Origin: Chamaecyparis obtusa | Taxonomy: Eukaryota; Streptophyta; Pinopsida; Cupressales; Cupressaceae | Direction: 5' to 3' | Assembly: GCA_027943335.1 (NCBI GenBank) | Contig: BSBK01000525.1 | Span: forward strand, 1,117,001 to 1,181,000 | Length of the DNA stretch: 64,000 nt | Part shown: piece after piece, positions 1-9,394 of the stretch | Position numbering within the stretch: the first letter of the stretch is position 1 | Layout of the letters: each line of letters begins with the position of its first letter | Made by a program: the position numbers and the translations under genes | The notes under the pieces: generated by a model | What the model saw: the letters and a program-made list of their open reading frames with translations, nothing else | Databases searched by the model: none | What the model was told of the DNA's origin: nothing

Positions 1-675
1 TTACTTTTTCCCAATTATAGATATAGAAAATTAACTTGATGCTTACAAAACAAAGTAAACTAAATAACATGCAAAGCAATAAAGAAAATGAAGTCATAAC
101 ACCATGTTTGTTCTTGAGAAAACCCTAGCCAAGGGAAAACCCTGGTGGGGATGATACCCACAAGTGATCCACTAATCAAAACTATCTTGCTAAGAATGTT
201 GACTCGGTTAGGAGTCTATTACATACATATAGTGTCTATGTCCTGACTAAAGGACTATAGGCCTTGTTAGAAGCCTCAACCCTAATAAGAGTTGGTATAA
301 AAAATAGAATGATTGCAAGATGAGCTCACTACCAAAACATGTAATGTAAAATGATATATTTTTACAAAAAGATAAGGTACTCAACCTTTTACCATTGTCG
401 AATAGCTTTCCTATTCTGATTTAGCTTTCTAGTTTCTTTGATTTCATTACAAAGTCTTCTTGATTTTCTTTTACAACATGTATCTTCGCATCATATCATT
501 ACAATATCTTATCACATTGAGGATATATCTCTGCATTACATATTTCTTACATTTATATAAGTTATTAAGAATAATAACTTTATAGTCAACTTATCAAAGC
601 ATAAGCTCAAAACTAACTTTTTCTACCTAAGAGTTAACATCTAGGATGTCATGCCTTGTATGGTTAAGTCATTAT
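1..675 (-). repeat. Antisense fragment of a copia-type LTR
   Basis: There is no gene here. Read on the minus strand, the part between about 1 and 480 resembles the 3' half of the copia-type LTRs at 1580-1984 and 21280-21693: tracts of the type 'gactcctaa', 'caccagggttttc', 'ggctagggttttctc' and a T-rich end occur in the same order. The piece runs off the left edge, so its own end, PBS and element are not visible. Its right edge is not clear. I see no coding sequence or tandem repeat in the remaining bases up to the copia LTR at 676. Confidence 0.5.
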
Positions 676-1984
676 TGTTGGAGATTTTCCAGCAAGCTAG
701 TGTTAACTGTATGTTTGTCATTGATGGCAACATATAGTAAGTTGCATACGTGGAAGACTTGTGTAATGATCTTTGAGTATATGTAGCATGAACATGTTAT
801 CAACATGATATCATGGACATAGGGGTTAATTGTTAGTAAAAATAGTTATATAACAGTTTGTGTCAGCAGTGTTCCTCATAGAGTTACAAATTATGTTCTA
901 TGAGTAATTATTTGTAGGGTTATCATGGATCCTTGTGCATTTGGATATGTGATAGAGACATGTTAGTGTTGTTACATTCATGGATGTATAGTTTGATGTA
1001 CAGTAAAAGTGAAGTTATGCATTTGCTATTCACTAGTTTTAGTTTCTTGTGTTTATCTAGAAGAGTTGATAGAGATTATATTGGTAGAGGAGTTGCACCT
1101 ATCATTTTGGTATGTGTTTGTTCTTGGATTAGTGATTGGAGAAGAGTTAAGAATATTTGGTTAAGAGTGCATGATGTAATTCAACTTGAGGAGAAAGTTT
1201 TAGTTAATTTGGTAGAGCTATCAGTGTGTAGTGTGTGTCTATTCTTATTGGGTTAGCCAGGTCCCAATTTGTGATTATTTTCTTGGTAGAGCTGACTGAG
1301 ATATTATTGGAGAATGTTATTATTTATCTATTATGATTTCAAGGTGGTTCTAATAGGCTGACTTGATTATATCATTTGGAGGAAAGATAGTTATAACCGA
1401 TCATTTGTGATTGCTAGGAGTGTGGCATGAAATGAAAGGGAAGAGAAGAGAAGAGAGTGTGAATTATTGTGCCATCAATAAGAGGTCTATGTAACAAAGA
1501 AGATTGAGTGTGCTATTCATTGGAATTGATGAAGAGAGTAGGTCTACCTCATAATTCACCAAGATCCAGTTATAGTGTGTATCTATTATTTAGAAGGTAG
1601 TAGCCTTCACCCCTTTGAGTAGTGAGATCTCAGATAGTGCATCCTCAACCCTAAGAGAGTCAATCATAAAAGACTCCTAATAGCATCTGACCTTTGACCA
1701 GGTCACTGTACTAAATCCATTGTAAAGATCAACTACTAACATGGTTGTAATATCTTCTAACAAGGATCACTATACACTAGTTTAGTTTATTTGTAGCTGC
1801 TAATTCCCACTGGGGTTTTTACCTAATTGGGTTTCCCCACAACCAAAATATTAGTGTTGTGTTCAAGTGTTCTTTCATTTTGTTTATGCTTAAAGTTTAA
1901 GTATACTTAATTGGATAAAGAATTGAAACTTGTAGATAATTGATTCAACCCCCTCTCAGTTATCTCTTAGGACTATTCCTAACA
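676..1984 (+). repeat. 5' LTR of the outer copia element
   Basis: The LTR starts TGTTGG and ends CCTAACA, followed two bases later by the PBS. Its first ~420 bases recur at 23802-24249 with scattered substitutions, which establishes it as an LTR. The 3' half (about 1570-1984) is also similar to the LTRs of the nested element NA2, including 'ttcccactggggttttta' and a pyrimidine-rich end. A 107-codon open frame at 933-1256 lies within it but shows no recognisable domain and is probably chance. Confidence 0.88.
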
Positions 1985-1986
1985 AT

Positions 1987-1998
1987 TGGTATCAGAGC
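1987..1998 (+). other. Primer-binding site, initiator tRNA-Met type
   Basis: The 12 bases TGGTATCAGAGC directly follow the LTR end. They are the usual plant copia PBS, complementary to the 3' end of initiator tRNA-Met, and prime minus-strand DNA synthesis. Confidence 0.9.
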
Positions 1999-2044
1999 CA
2001 AGTGCCTTGGAGATAAAGTTTAATAGCTTGAGGCTGATTAGATA

Positions 2045-2536
2045 GCATTCTTTACAAAAGGCAATCCTAAGTTTGATGGAGAAAACTATCTTGATTGGAA
2101 GAACAAAATGGTGACACATTTACAGTGCATTGCTTTCAAAGTTTTTGAAGTGGCTATCAAAGAAGTTAAGATTCCCTCTCTAGAAGATCTTGCAAAAGAG
2201 GATGCTAATGGAAAGAAAAAGGATTTGCTCCATTAGAATGCAATAGCCAAAGAAGCCCTCATTAGCATCTTATCTGATAGTGAGTTTTTAGAGATAAAAA
2301 AAGTAGACACAACTTACAAGATATGGAAGTACCTTGAAGACATGTTTGAAGGAGATACACAAGAAAAGAATGCACATAGAAAGACATGGAAGAAAAGATA
2401 CAATGCATTAAAGATGCTACCTGATGAAGACATTAGACCTTACAACCAAAGGATTAATGAAGTAGTTATTGGAATTAGGAACAATGGTGGAGAGATCTCA
2501 GAGGAAGACATTATGGATAAACTAATGAGTACTCTT
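2045..2536 (+). pseudogene. gag: Copia gag, N-terminal part (UBN2-like capsid region), broken
   Basis: The frame reads FFTKGNPKFDGENYLDW, followed by a helical region ending in STL; this is the capsid-like region of plant copia Gag (UBN2/retrotran_gag type, with the characteristic F-x-G-x-N-Y-x-x-W motif). No in-frame ATG is seen because a TAG at 2042-2044 precedes the motif, and a second TAG lies at 2234-2236. The reading frame is cut after 2536 by NA1 and resumes at 8967. Gag would build the virus-like particle in the cytoplasm. Clear as a family, non-functional as it stands. Confidence 0.82.
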
Positions 2537-2588
2537 TGTTGGCATCAAGCAGAATTGCCACTAGTGACAACACTTATTTGCATTCTGA

Positions 2589-2759
2589 GTGCAAACCGAG
2601 CAGAACAGTGCAAACCGAGCAGAATAGTGCAAACCGAGCAGAACAGTGCAAACCAAGCAGAACAGTGCAAACCAAGTAGAACAGTGCAAACCGAGCAAGA
2701 CAGTGCAAACTGATCAAGATAATGCAAACCGAGCAAGACAATGCAAACCGAGTAACATT
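2589..2759 (+). repeat. 19-bp tandem repeat in NA1 5' LTR, 9 units
   Basis: Nine consecutive units of the type GTGCAAACCGAGCAGAACA are visible; units 4 and 5 have CCAAG for CCGAG, as expected from deamination at a methylated CG. They lie upstream of the TATA box, that is in U3. Downstream (2763-2860) the core TACCGAGT recurs at irregular spacing, so the LTR is unusually dense in CCGAG. Confidence 0.9.
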
Positions 2760-2995
2760 ATGTCTACCGAGTCACCAGTATTTACCGAGTTCAAAGCCTA
2801 CCGAGTGGTTAGTATGAACCGTGCCTTCACTTCTACCGAGTACATGATGATGCCGAGTAATGCAGTGGACACTGAGTATCAGAAAGTCACTGAGTTAGTT
2901 TGCAGGAACTGTGTAACCATACTTGGGCTGACTTAGTGGCACTTATGTTTATTTGTCAAGCCAACTTTGTAATTGTAATTAATTGTTTAGACTTG

Positions 2996-3003
2996 TATAT
3001 AAA
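2996..3003 (+). promoter_or_regulatory. Probable TATA box of NA1 5' LTR
   Basis: TATATAAA follows the CCGAG-rich upstream region and precedes the PBS by about 240 bases, a normal U3/R arrangement. The same sequence is preserved in the 3' LTR at 8722-8729. The transcription start itself is inferred, not visible. Confidence 0.6.
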
Positions 3004-3237
3004 CAATGTTGTAAAGATGTCAAAAGAAAAAATGAGTATATATATGAATAAAAGGAAAAAGCAGAGATAAGCGAATTACAAAGGGCTACAGCAGTATAGG
3101 GAACAGCAAAGACAAATTCATCACAGAAGGTGATCAGTACATTCAGTGAATCTTAATCAGCAATCCAGTTGCAAAGCAAGAGATCTACAGTTTCATTCTA
3201 ATAGTAACTCGGTTAATCCCTGAATATTTCCAACAAT

Positions 3238-3249
3238 TGGTATCAGAGC
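3238..3249 (+). other. Primer-binding site of NA1
   Basis: TGGTATCAGAGC lies two bases after the LTR end, identical to the PBS of the outer copia element, so both would use initiator tRNA-Met. Confidence 0.9.
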
Positions 3250-3301
3250 ATTGTTGGTTCTCAAGATAAAGCTTAACTAGCTTGAGCAAAGATCCAGGAC
3301 A

Positions 3302-4420
3302 ATGGAGGTATTCAAACTGAACAAGGTGATTGAAAATGAAAAGCTAGATCTAGAAATGGCCATAGCTAAACTCAAGGAAGAAAAAGAACATCTTTCCCAA
3401 TCCCTAAGAAGAAGGAAGGAACTTGCAAATCAGATGAATGATCAGAATTACATTGAAGAAAAGGTTTAAGATCTTTTTCCCTCAAATAGCTCAGATGAAG
3501 CAAACAATGCTGTCAAAGAACTCCTAGAAAAGAATGGGTCTCTGCAGGAAGAAGTGAGAAAATTAAAAAGAGAACAAGAGCTACACTCAACAAGATTTTG
3601 TGAGATCTTGGAACAAAGAAACAAGTTGAAAGATGAATTAGATGGAAGGAACAATGAAGTTCAAAATAAAACCCTTCAGCTAGAAAACCTAATTGATCAG
3701 ATCTCCCATACAAATGAGGAAATTCTGAATCTAAGATCAGAAATAGAAAACACAAGAGAAGAACTAAGATCTGAAAAGGAAATCAATCTAAGATTGATGG
3801 ATGACCTAAACGCCGAAAAAAAAATCAATGAAGGAATGCTGAAAAGACAAGAAGACTTGAATCAGCTGTATGAGCGAAATCTGCATAGGCAGAAACGAAA
3901 AGCAGGACTTAGATACAAAGGAGAAGGTGAATCTTCTAAACAAGGTACTCAAAGAAATCAAAAACCTACTTGTAATCATTGTGGTAAAATAGGACATACT
4001 TCAAATAAATGTTGGAACAATGAAAAAATAGAATTCAATGGAAAATGCTTCAACTGCAATCAACAGGGTCACAAAGAAAATGAATGCAGGGAAAAACCAA
4101 GATTCAGAGGTAATTGTCACAAGTGCAACAAACAAGGTCACAAAGCATCCGAGTGCAGATCCAAGACATTCAATCTAGCAGAACAAATTATGAAAGCAAT
4201 GTTTGGATGGGACTACAACACCTGGTGCAGATGTCATTACTGTGGAGAATATGGACACATTGGCATGAACTGCATAAAACATCATCTAAGGAAAAGGGAT
4301 ACTACCGTAAGATGCTTCAAATGCACTAAACTCGGTCACATAGCTAGGAACTGCATGAATGCTAGTGAAATTGAAGATGGAAAGAAGAATGAAGCAACTA
4401 AGGTCAGGAAACAGGTATGA
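3302..4420 (+). pseudogene. NA1 Gag-like protein: coiled coil plus five CCHC zinc knuckles
   Basis: About 372 codons starting at the ATG at 3302, with one in-frame TAA (3467-3469) that could derive from CAA by a C-to-T change. The first ~220 residues are charged, heptad-like coiled coil (for example the run around LRSEIENTREELRSEK). Five CX2CX4HX4C knuckles follow between 3971 and 4354 (CNHCGKIGHTSNKC, CFNCNQQGHKENEC, CHKCNKQGHKASEC, CHYCGEYGHIGMNC, CFKCTKLGHIARNC), then a short basic tail. Such knuckles bind nucleic acid in Gag nucleocapsid. I see no capsid-like region of the kind in the outer copia Gag. It would most likely package RNA, possibly together with capsid supplied by another element; that role is inference. 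Confidence 0.85.
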
Positions 4421-4912
4421 CAAAAGTGGATTCCTAAATCTACCGAGAAAACCAGTCCAAGTAATGGAATGGGTGGCTCTACCGACTCAAACTAAATTTC
4501 CAAGAAAGCACTGGAACTGTATTCTCCAAGACAAACTCCAAGCAGTTCCAGAACCGAATCAAAAGAAAGATCTAAATCAGCATACAAGATGTAGTAAGAT
4601 CACAGGAAGGTCGGTACCAGTCTTAATCGAACAAGGTCGGTATTAGTCTTTACCGAGCGAGGTCAGAGCAATATGGATTCTTGAGTTTACCGAGTTGCGA
4701 AGTCTTCACCAAGCAATTAATTCTTAGTGGGTGACAGTCTATCAGAATTCATACCCTAATTTGTACTGAGCATTAATGATAGAGTTGTAAACAAAAGGCA
4801 AGAAATCAAACTCATTTCTCACCGTGAATTTTAGCACCTTGAGAGCAGAAAACTTCAAGAGCTATCCAGCGACTCAAATACCTTTTGCGAAAAGAATTTT
4901 TTGTGAGCTACC
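4421..4912 (+). other. NA1 spacer between gag-like ORF and ORF2
   Basis: No continuous coding sequence. The spacer again contains several copies of a CCGAG or its complement (TACCGAG, GGTCGGTA, ACCGAGCGAGG), as in the LTR. The bases shortly before 4913 carry the start of ORF2 in the context GAGCTACCATGG, a good plant start context. Confidence 0.6.
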
Positions 4913-7900
4913 ATGGCATCATCCAGCACTTCAGCGAAGAAAGGATCCGAAATGTTAGTCCAAGGGGAATGGAAAGCACCAGATTTCAAGATCGTGCCCG
5001 CAATTGCAGCAGCCCTAGACCCGAACGGAGCTCAATCTCAGATTCCTCCTAAGGTAGTACTTATTAACGATATTCGCAATCATTTCAACTGTGCAATTCA
5101 TGAAATGGGGAACCTAGAACTAGATACTGTGCATGAAGAACTATGTGTAGATGGTATTCTGAAACCCGAGCACAAACATCTGGAAGATAAGGGATTAGTT
5201 CACATTGCACATTTGCCTCGAAACTTTCAGGATAAATGGGTTAGATACATTCTCAGCCGTATACATGATGGCAAGATTTGGCTTGAGCAACCCATAGAGA
5301 TCACCAAGAAGATGATTCATCAAATCACCGGTCTTCCCATGTTGAACAAAGCAAAAACTACCAAAACCCTAGGTAGGTCGGAACTGGAAAAGAAAACCCT
5401 AGCCGAGTGGGACAGTAGAGGCATGAAAGTTAGCAGCATTACCGATGCTGAACTAAAGTTTGGTACACACATTATTGCCCATAAGATATACAGTTCAAGT
5501 CGATAGAATAGTGTCTCCTATGAAGCTATTGACCTAGCATACAAAGTGGTCAAGAACAACTTATCATTTGACCTTGCAGATTTATTGTTAAAACAGTTTA
5601 ACAAGAACATGGAAAGCATTCAAACTTCCAAAAATAATCCATGTAAGTTTGGATCCCTACTGGTCTGTTTATTCTTCTATGTTAAAAAATTCTTCCCTTC
5701 CAAAGGAAAAGTTGTATGGAGAAAAGATGTGCCAGTCCTTTATGAGATAAATGAATACATCTCAGAAATGGGTGAAAATTTTGAAAGCATCATGGACAGT
5801 TATTTTGAGTCTTTCAAAAAGAAGATGAATGACAGATTCCGGATTCCACAGAAGTTGGTGGAGGATTACAAGGATGACATTTGTTTCATGGTAGACTGTG
5901 ACAATGTATATATTCAAGCAGCTAAACCGAGGATTGTATATGTAAAACCTCTTCCTTACGAGGTAAATATTGATGAAACCAAGAATATCATTGAAGCCCT
6001 TCTTAATCAGCCTGTTAATCCCAAAGCTCCATATTTTGGAACATATGATGAAGCAAAGGTGAGAATTGAATTAAGCATAAAACTTCCACAGGTGGTAAAC
6101 AAAGGAAAGAAGAGGATAGCCAAAATGCAAATGCTTACCGAGGACAAAGGAGATAACGATGAAGAAGAAGAGGAAAAGGATGAGAAAACAGAGGAACCAG
6201 AACCTGCAAAGAAGAAAGGAAAGGTTTTTATCACTAAGGCACCTAAGCCTCCCACTGCTGTATTTACAAGGAGAAGTGCAAGAGGTAAGGCAGATAAAGA
6301 TAAGGCAGACAAAGATGTAGTATTCAAAAGGCCTCCTCTAAACTTTCAAGAGAGGATCAAACTTTTTAGAGATGGATCAGGATCTGGAGTAACATAAAAT
6401 CTTTTAAATATGAAACCAGATCAGAAACAGAACAGAAGGAAATAGAAGATGCTGTTATTGAAAAGATGGGACAGTGGAAATACTCTCCTGATGAAATAGC
6501 CCCATAGGTTCCAGCAGTCTTATTAAATCCAATAAAAATGAGATGGAGCAATGCAAAGAAAACTGTGATAGACATATTTGATCAAACCCTGAGACAGTTA
6601 ATGCCGAGCTTGAAAAATGATGAAGTAAAGAAGGCATTAAAGGAAAATGAAAATAAGATGACACTAAGGTTCAATACTTGTTTGATTCTGATCAACAATA
6701 TTGAATCGGTTGTAAAGGCTGCAAATGCCACATGGAAGAACATATACCATCTTCACCAACCGAGTATTGAAACAGTAATAATAAAAGATATTGAAGATGA
6801 CAGTGATGAACAAGAAGAAGCCACTGAGGTAGATGATACTATGAGGATAGCAACAGAAGTCATTGCATCACTTCCTACCTCTCCAGTAAAAGTTTCTACA
6901 TCTAGCCCGGAGACACCTTCAAGCATGGTTGTGACAACTTCAACTTTTGTCCAATCACCTATAGCAACAATAGAAGCAACCACCATTTCTTCTACCGAGT
7001 TGCAGTCTCCCATTTCATCAAGTTTTCCAGTAGTAAGTATTCCAGTTTTTGATTCTACAAGTGTAAATATTTTAAGTTCTCTAGTAGACAGTGTGCCAGT
7101 CTCTATAGCCAGTCCAACTATGTCTATTATCACTACAACTAAGGCATTAAGTACAGATAAGCCTAAGGCTCTATCGAGTATAAAATTTTTGGGTAAGAAT
7201 ATAGTAGAGGATATAGACCTAGATGAAGAAATAGAGTTTCCAACATTAGATTTTGCAAATCTATCAGCGGACCAAATACAAAATATAGGTGAAATCCTCC
7301 AAAGGAAAGCAAAGCAAAAGAATCTTAAAGAGGAGAGAGACAAGGAATATCAAATCATTAAAGATGCTAAAGACATTTTTTCTGATGCATTAGGTATTAA
7401 AGTAGACTCCTCTCAACATGTTTTGCTACAATTAGCTGAAGCAGTAAATAAATACAATGAGGATTCATCTGGGATAGAAAAGTTAGTTGAAAGAGCCGAG
7501 AAGAGATTCAACAATAAAGTGCTTGAGCACATTGCTCAGCACATAGCTATTAATCAAGTGGAATTGTCTTCAGATTTGTCAAATATTGAATCTACCTATT
7601 CAAATATCACCTCTCTTTTGGCCAGACTGTGCAATATTGCCGAGTTCACAAAGGATGTTAAGGATAAAATGAATAAAATGGATGAGGATATGAAGATTAG
7701 CATACAGAAGCTGCAACTTGAACCAAGTTCAAGCTTTGCTCATCACATGAAAGTCTCATACCTATCTAATATGCAGTCAGATCTACTAAAAGAAGACACA
7801 AGGATCCGGTCCACACTGCTAGACATCCAGAACATGATCCTTCCCATCATGAATACAATGTATAAGCACATTGAACATTCCAAAACATTGATTCATGACA

Positions 7901-8058
7901 ATCAGTTCTCTATAGCAGATCACATGATTGAACTCTCTGCAGAAGTCCAAATTGCAATCCAAACATGCAAGATTCTGCAAGAAAATTGGGATAGAACCCT
8001 GGCACTAATCATGAAGGTACATTCTGATTTTCTATCAAATTTTGGATTCTCTCTGTAA
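4913..8058 (+). pseudogene. NA1 ORF2: long accessory protein of unknown family, broken
   Basis: About 1,048 codons in three joined stretches: 4913-5503, stop TAG at 5504-5506, 5507-6394 in the same frame; then a small frameshift near 6382 and the second frame, with a TAG at 6505-6507, continuing to 8058. The N-terminal ~330 residues are predicted globular (WVRYILSRIHDGKIW, then a helical stretch DLADLLLKQFNKNM, then YKDDICFMVD). An acidic then lysine-rich linker lies near residues 410-440, a Ser/Thr/Pro/Val-rich linker at 6880-7140, and the C-terminal third (7260-8058) is long coiled coil. No protease, RT, integrase or RNase H motif appears. Three blocks are recognisably similar to NA2 ORF2 (13599-16489). 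The N-terminal part recalls proteins called 'putative plant transposon protein' in domain databases, from memory only. Function unknown. Confidence 0.8.
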
Positions 8059-8281
8059 ATCACTTGTATATACACCTTTGGCATTATCATCAAAAAGGGG
8101 GAGATATGTATAGAAGGAGATATGTATAGAAGGAGATTTGTATAGAAGAAAAAGTTAGCACATTAAAAGGGGGAGATAATGTATAAAGCTCTATGACAAA
8201 GACAAATTTTAAAAAAAATCAATAAGTGTATATAAGTTTTGAGCAATAAGTGTTTTTGTCACTAATGCCAAAGGGGGAGAT
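8059..8281 (+). other. NA1 3' untranslated region with three polypurine tracts
   Basis: After the ORF2 stop there are three AAAGGGGGAGAT-like tracts, at about 8092-8105, 8165-8177 and 8270-8280. The last abuts the 3' LTR and would prime plus-strand DNA. A 17-bp unit of the type GAGATATGTATAGAAG repeats three times at about 8100-8150. Multiple PPTs are described for Sireviruses. Confidence 0.78.
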
Positions 8282-8961
8282 TGTTGGCATCAAGTAGAAT
8301 TGCCACTAGTGACAACACTTATTTGCATTCTGAGTGCAAACTGAGCAGAACAGTGCAAACCGAGCAGAACAGTGCAAACCGAGAAGAATAGTGCAAACCG
8401 AACAGGACAGTGCAAACCGAGCAAGACAGTGCAAACCGATCAAGATAATGCAAACCGAGTAGGACAATGCAAACCGAGTAACATTATGTCTACCGAGTCA
8501 CCAGTATTTACCGAGTTCAAAGCCTACCGAGTGGTTAGTATGAACCGTGCCTTCACTTCTACCGAGTGCATGACGATGCCGAGTAATGCAGTGGACGCCG
8601 AGTATCAGAAAGTCACCGAGTTAGTTTGCAGGAACCGTGTAACCATACTTGGGCTGACTTAGTGGCACTTATGTTTATTTGTCAAGCTGACTTTGTAATT
8701 GTAATTAATTGTTTAGACTTGTATATAAACAATGTTGTAAAGATGTCAAAAAAAAATATGAGTATATATATGAATAAAAGGAAAAAGCAAAGATAAGCGA
8801 ATTACAAAGGGCTACAACAGTATAGGGAACAACAAAGACAAATTCATCACAGAAGGTGATCAGTACATTCAGCGAATCTCAATCAGCAATCCAGTTGCAA
8901 AGCAAGAGATCTACTGTTTCATTCTAACAGTAACTCGGTTAATCCCTGAATATTTCCAACA
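8282..8961 (+). repeat. 3' LTR of NA1 (680 bp)
   Basis: Partner of 2537-3235 with the same TGTTGG...CCAACA ends, followed by the CTCTT target duplication. It has eight 19-bp repeat units (8334-8485) instead of nine, and a TATA box at 8722-8729. It keeps more CG sites (for example GACGCCGAG) than the 5' copy, where these read ACTGAG. Confidence 0.92.
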
Positions 8962-8966
8962 CTCTT

Positions 8967-9394
8967 ATACCAGAGTATGACAACAAGATCAACATGCTTG
9001 ATGAGACCACACAACTTACATCAAATTTCAAGAGAGAGACTTTGATCATCAAAATTTCAGCTTTTGAGATTTCAAGATTGAACACAGAGCCTAAAAGTGA
9101 GACAACCTTCGAAGCATCAATCCATTGAAGAAATCTTCAACCACTTCTGCTAATTTTGATTATGATGAAGAAGAGAAAGAACTAGATAATTTCATTTCTA
9201 TTATTGCCAAAAGAGAAAGGAAAGGAAAAGGAAAATATGAAGGTCATCTACCATTCAAATGTTTCTCATGTAATAAGATTGGTCACTTTGCATCCAAGTG
9301 TCCTACAAGAGTTAAGAAATTTAGAACTGACTACAAGCCTAAGTATACAAAAGAATTTTACTATGTTGGTGATCGAGTTTATGATGATGACTAA
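8967..9394 (+). pseudogene. gag: Copia gag, C-terminal part with CCHC zinc knuckle
   Basis: The frame resumes at 8967 (IPEYDNKINML), directly continuing the 2045-2536 segment across the NA1 insertion, but is broken by a stop and frameshift near 9115-9125. From 9125 an acidic and lysine-rich stretch leads into the single zinc knuckle CFSCNKIGHFASKC at 9260-9301, the nucleic-acid-binding motif of copia Gag. A TAA at 9392-9394 ends this stretch; the same frame runs on into protease. Confidence 0.82.

Larger units (their letters stand above)
2537..3235 (+). repeat. 5' LTR of NA1 (699 bp)
   Basis: It begins TGTTGGCATCAAGC and ends ATTTCCAACA, immediately before the PBS. Its partner is 8282-8961 (680 bp). 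The 19-base length difference equals one unit of the internal tandem repeat. A 96-codon open frame (2646-2936) is also open in the 3' LTR, but it begins within the 19-bp repeats, has no known domain and is probably incidental. Confidence 0.93.
2537..8961 (+). mobile_element. NA1: non-autonomous copia-type LTR element without pol
   Basis: Two LTRs (2537-3235 and 8282-8961), both TGTTGG...CCAACA, enclose an internal region with an iMet PBS, a Gag-like ORF with five CCHC knuckles, a ~1,050-codon ORF2 of unknown family and purine tracts. No protease, integrase, RT or RNase H motif occurs. The 5-base target duplication CTCTT is perfect (2532-2536 and 8962-8966), and the gag of the host copia element reads across the empty site. 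Over the last ~476 bases the LTRs differ by eye at about 17 positions, nearly all transitions, so the insertion is fairly young relative to its host. Confidence 0.92.

Noticed and set aside
933..1256. 107-codon frame in the outer copia 5' LTR
   Set aside because: No domain, lies in U3, and the frame is not preserved in the 3' LTR copy.
2589..2759. Regular repeats in the NA1 LTR resembling a CRISPR-like array
   Set aside because: The 19-bp units are directly contiguous without unique spacers, and the context is a plant LTR.
6007..6327. Ser-rich antisense frame opposite NA1 ORF2
   Set aside because: It is the complement of the acidic and lysine-rich linker of ORF2.
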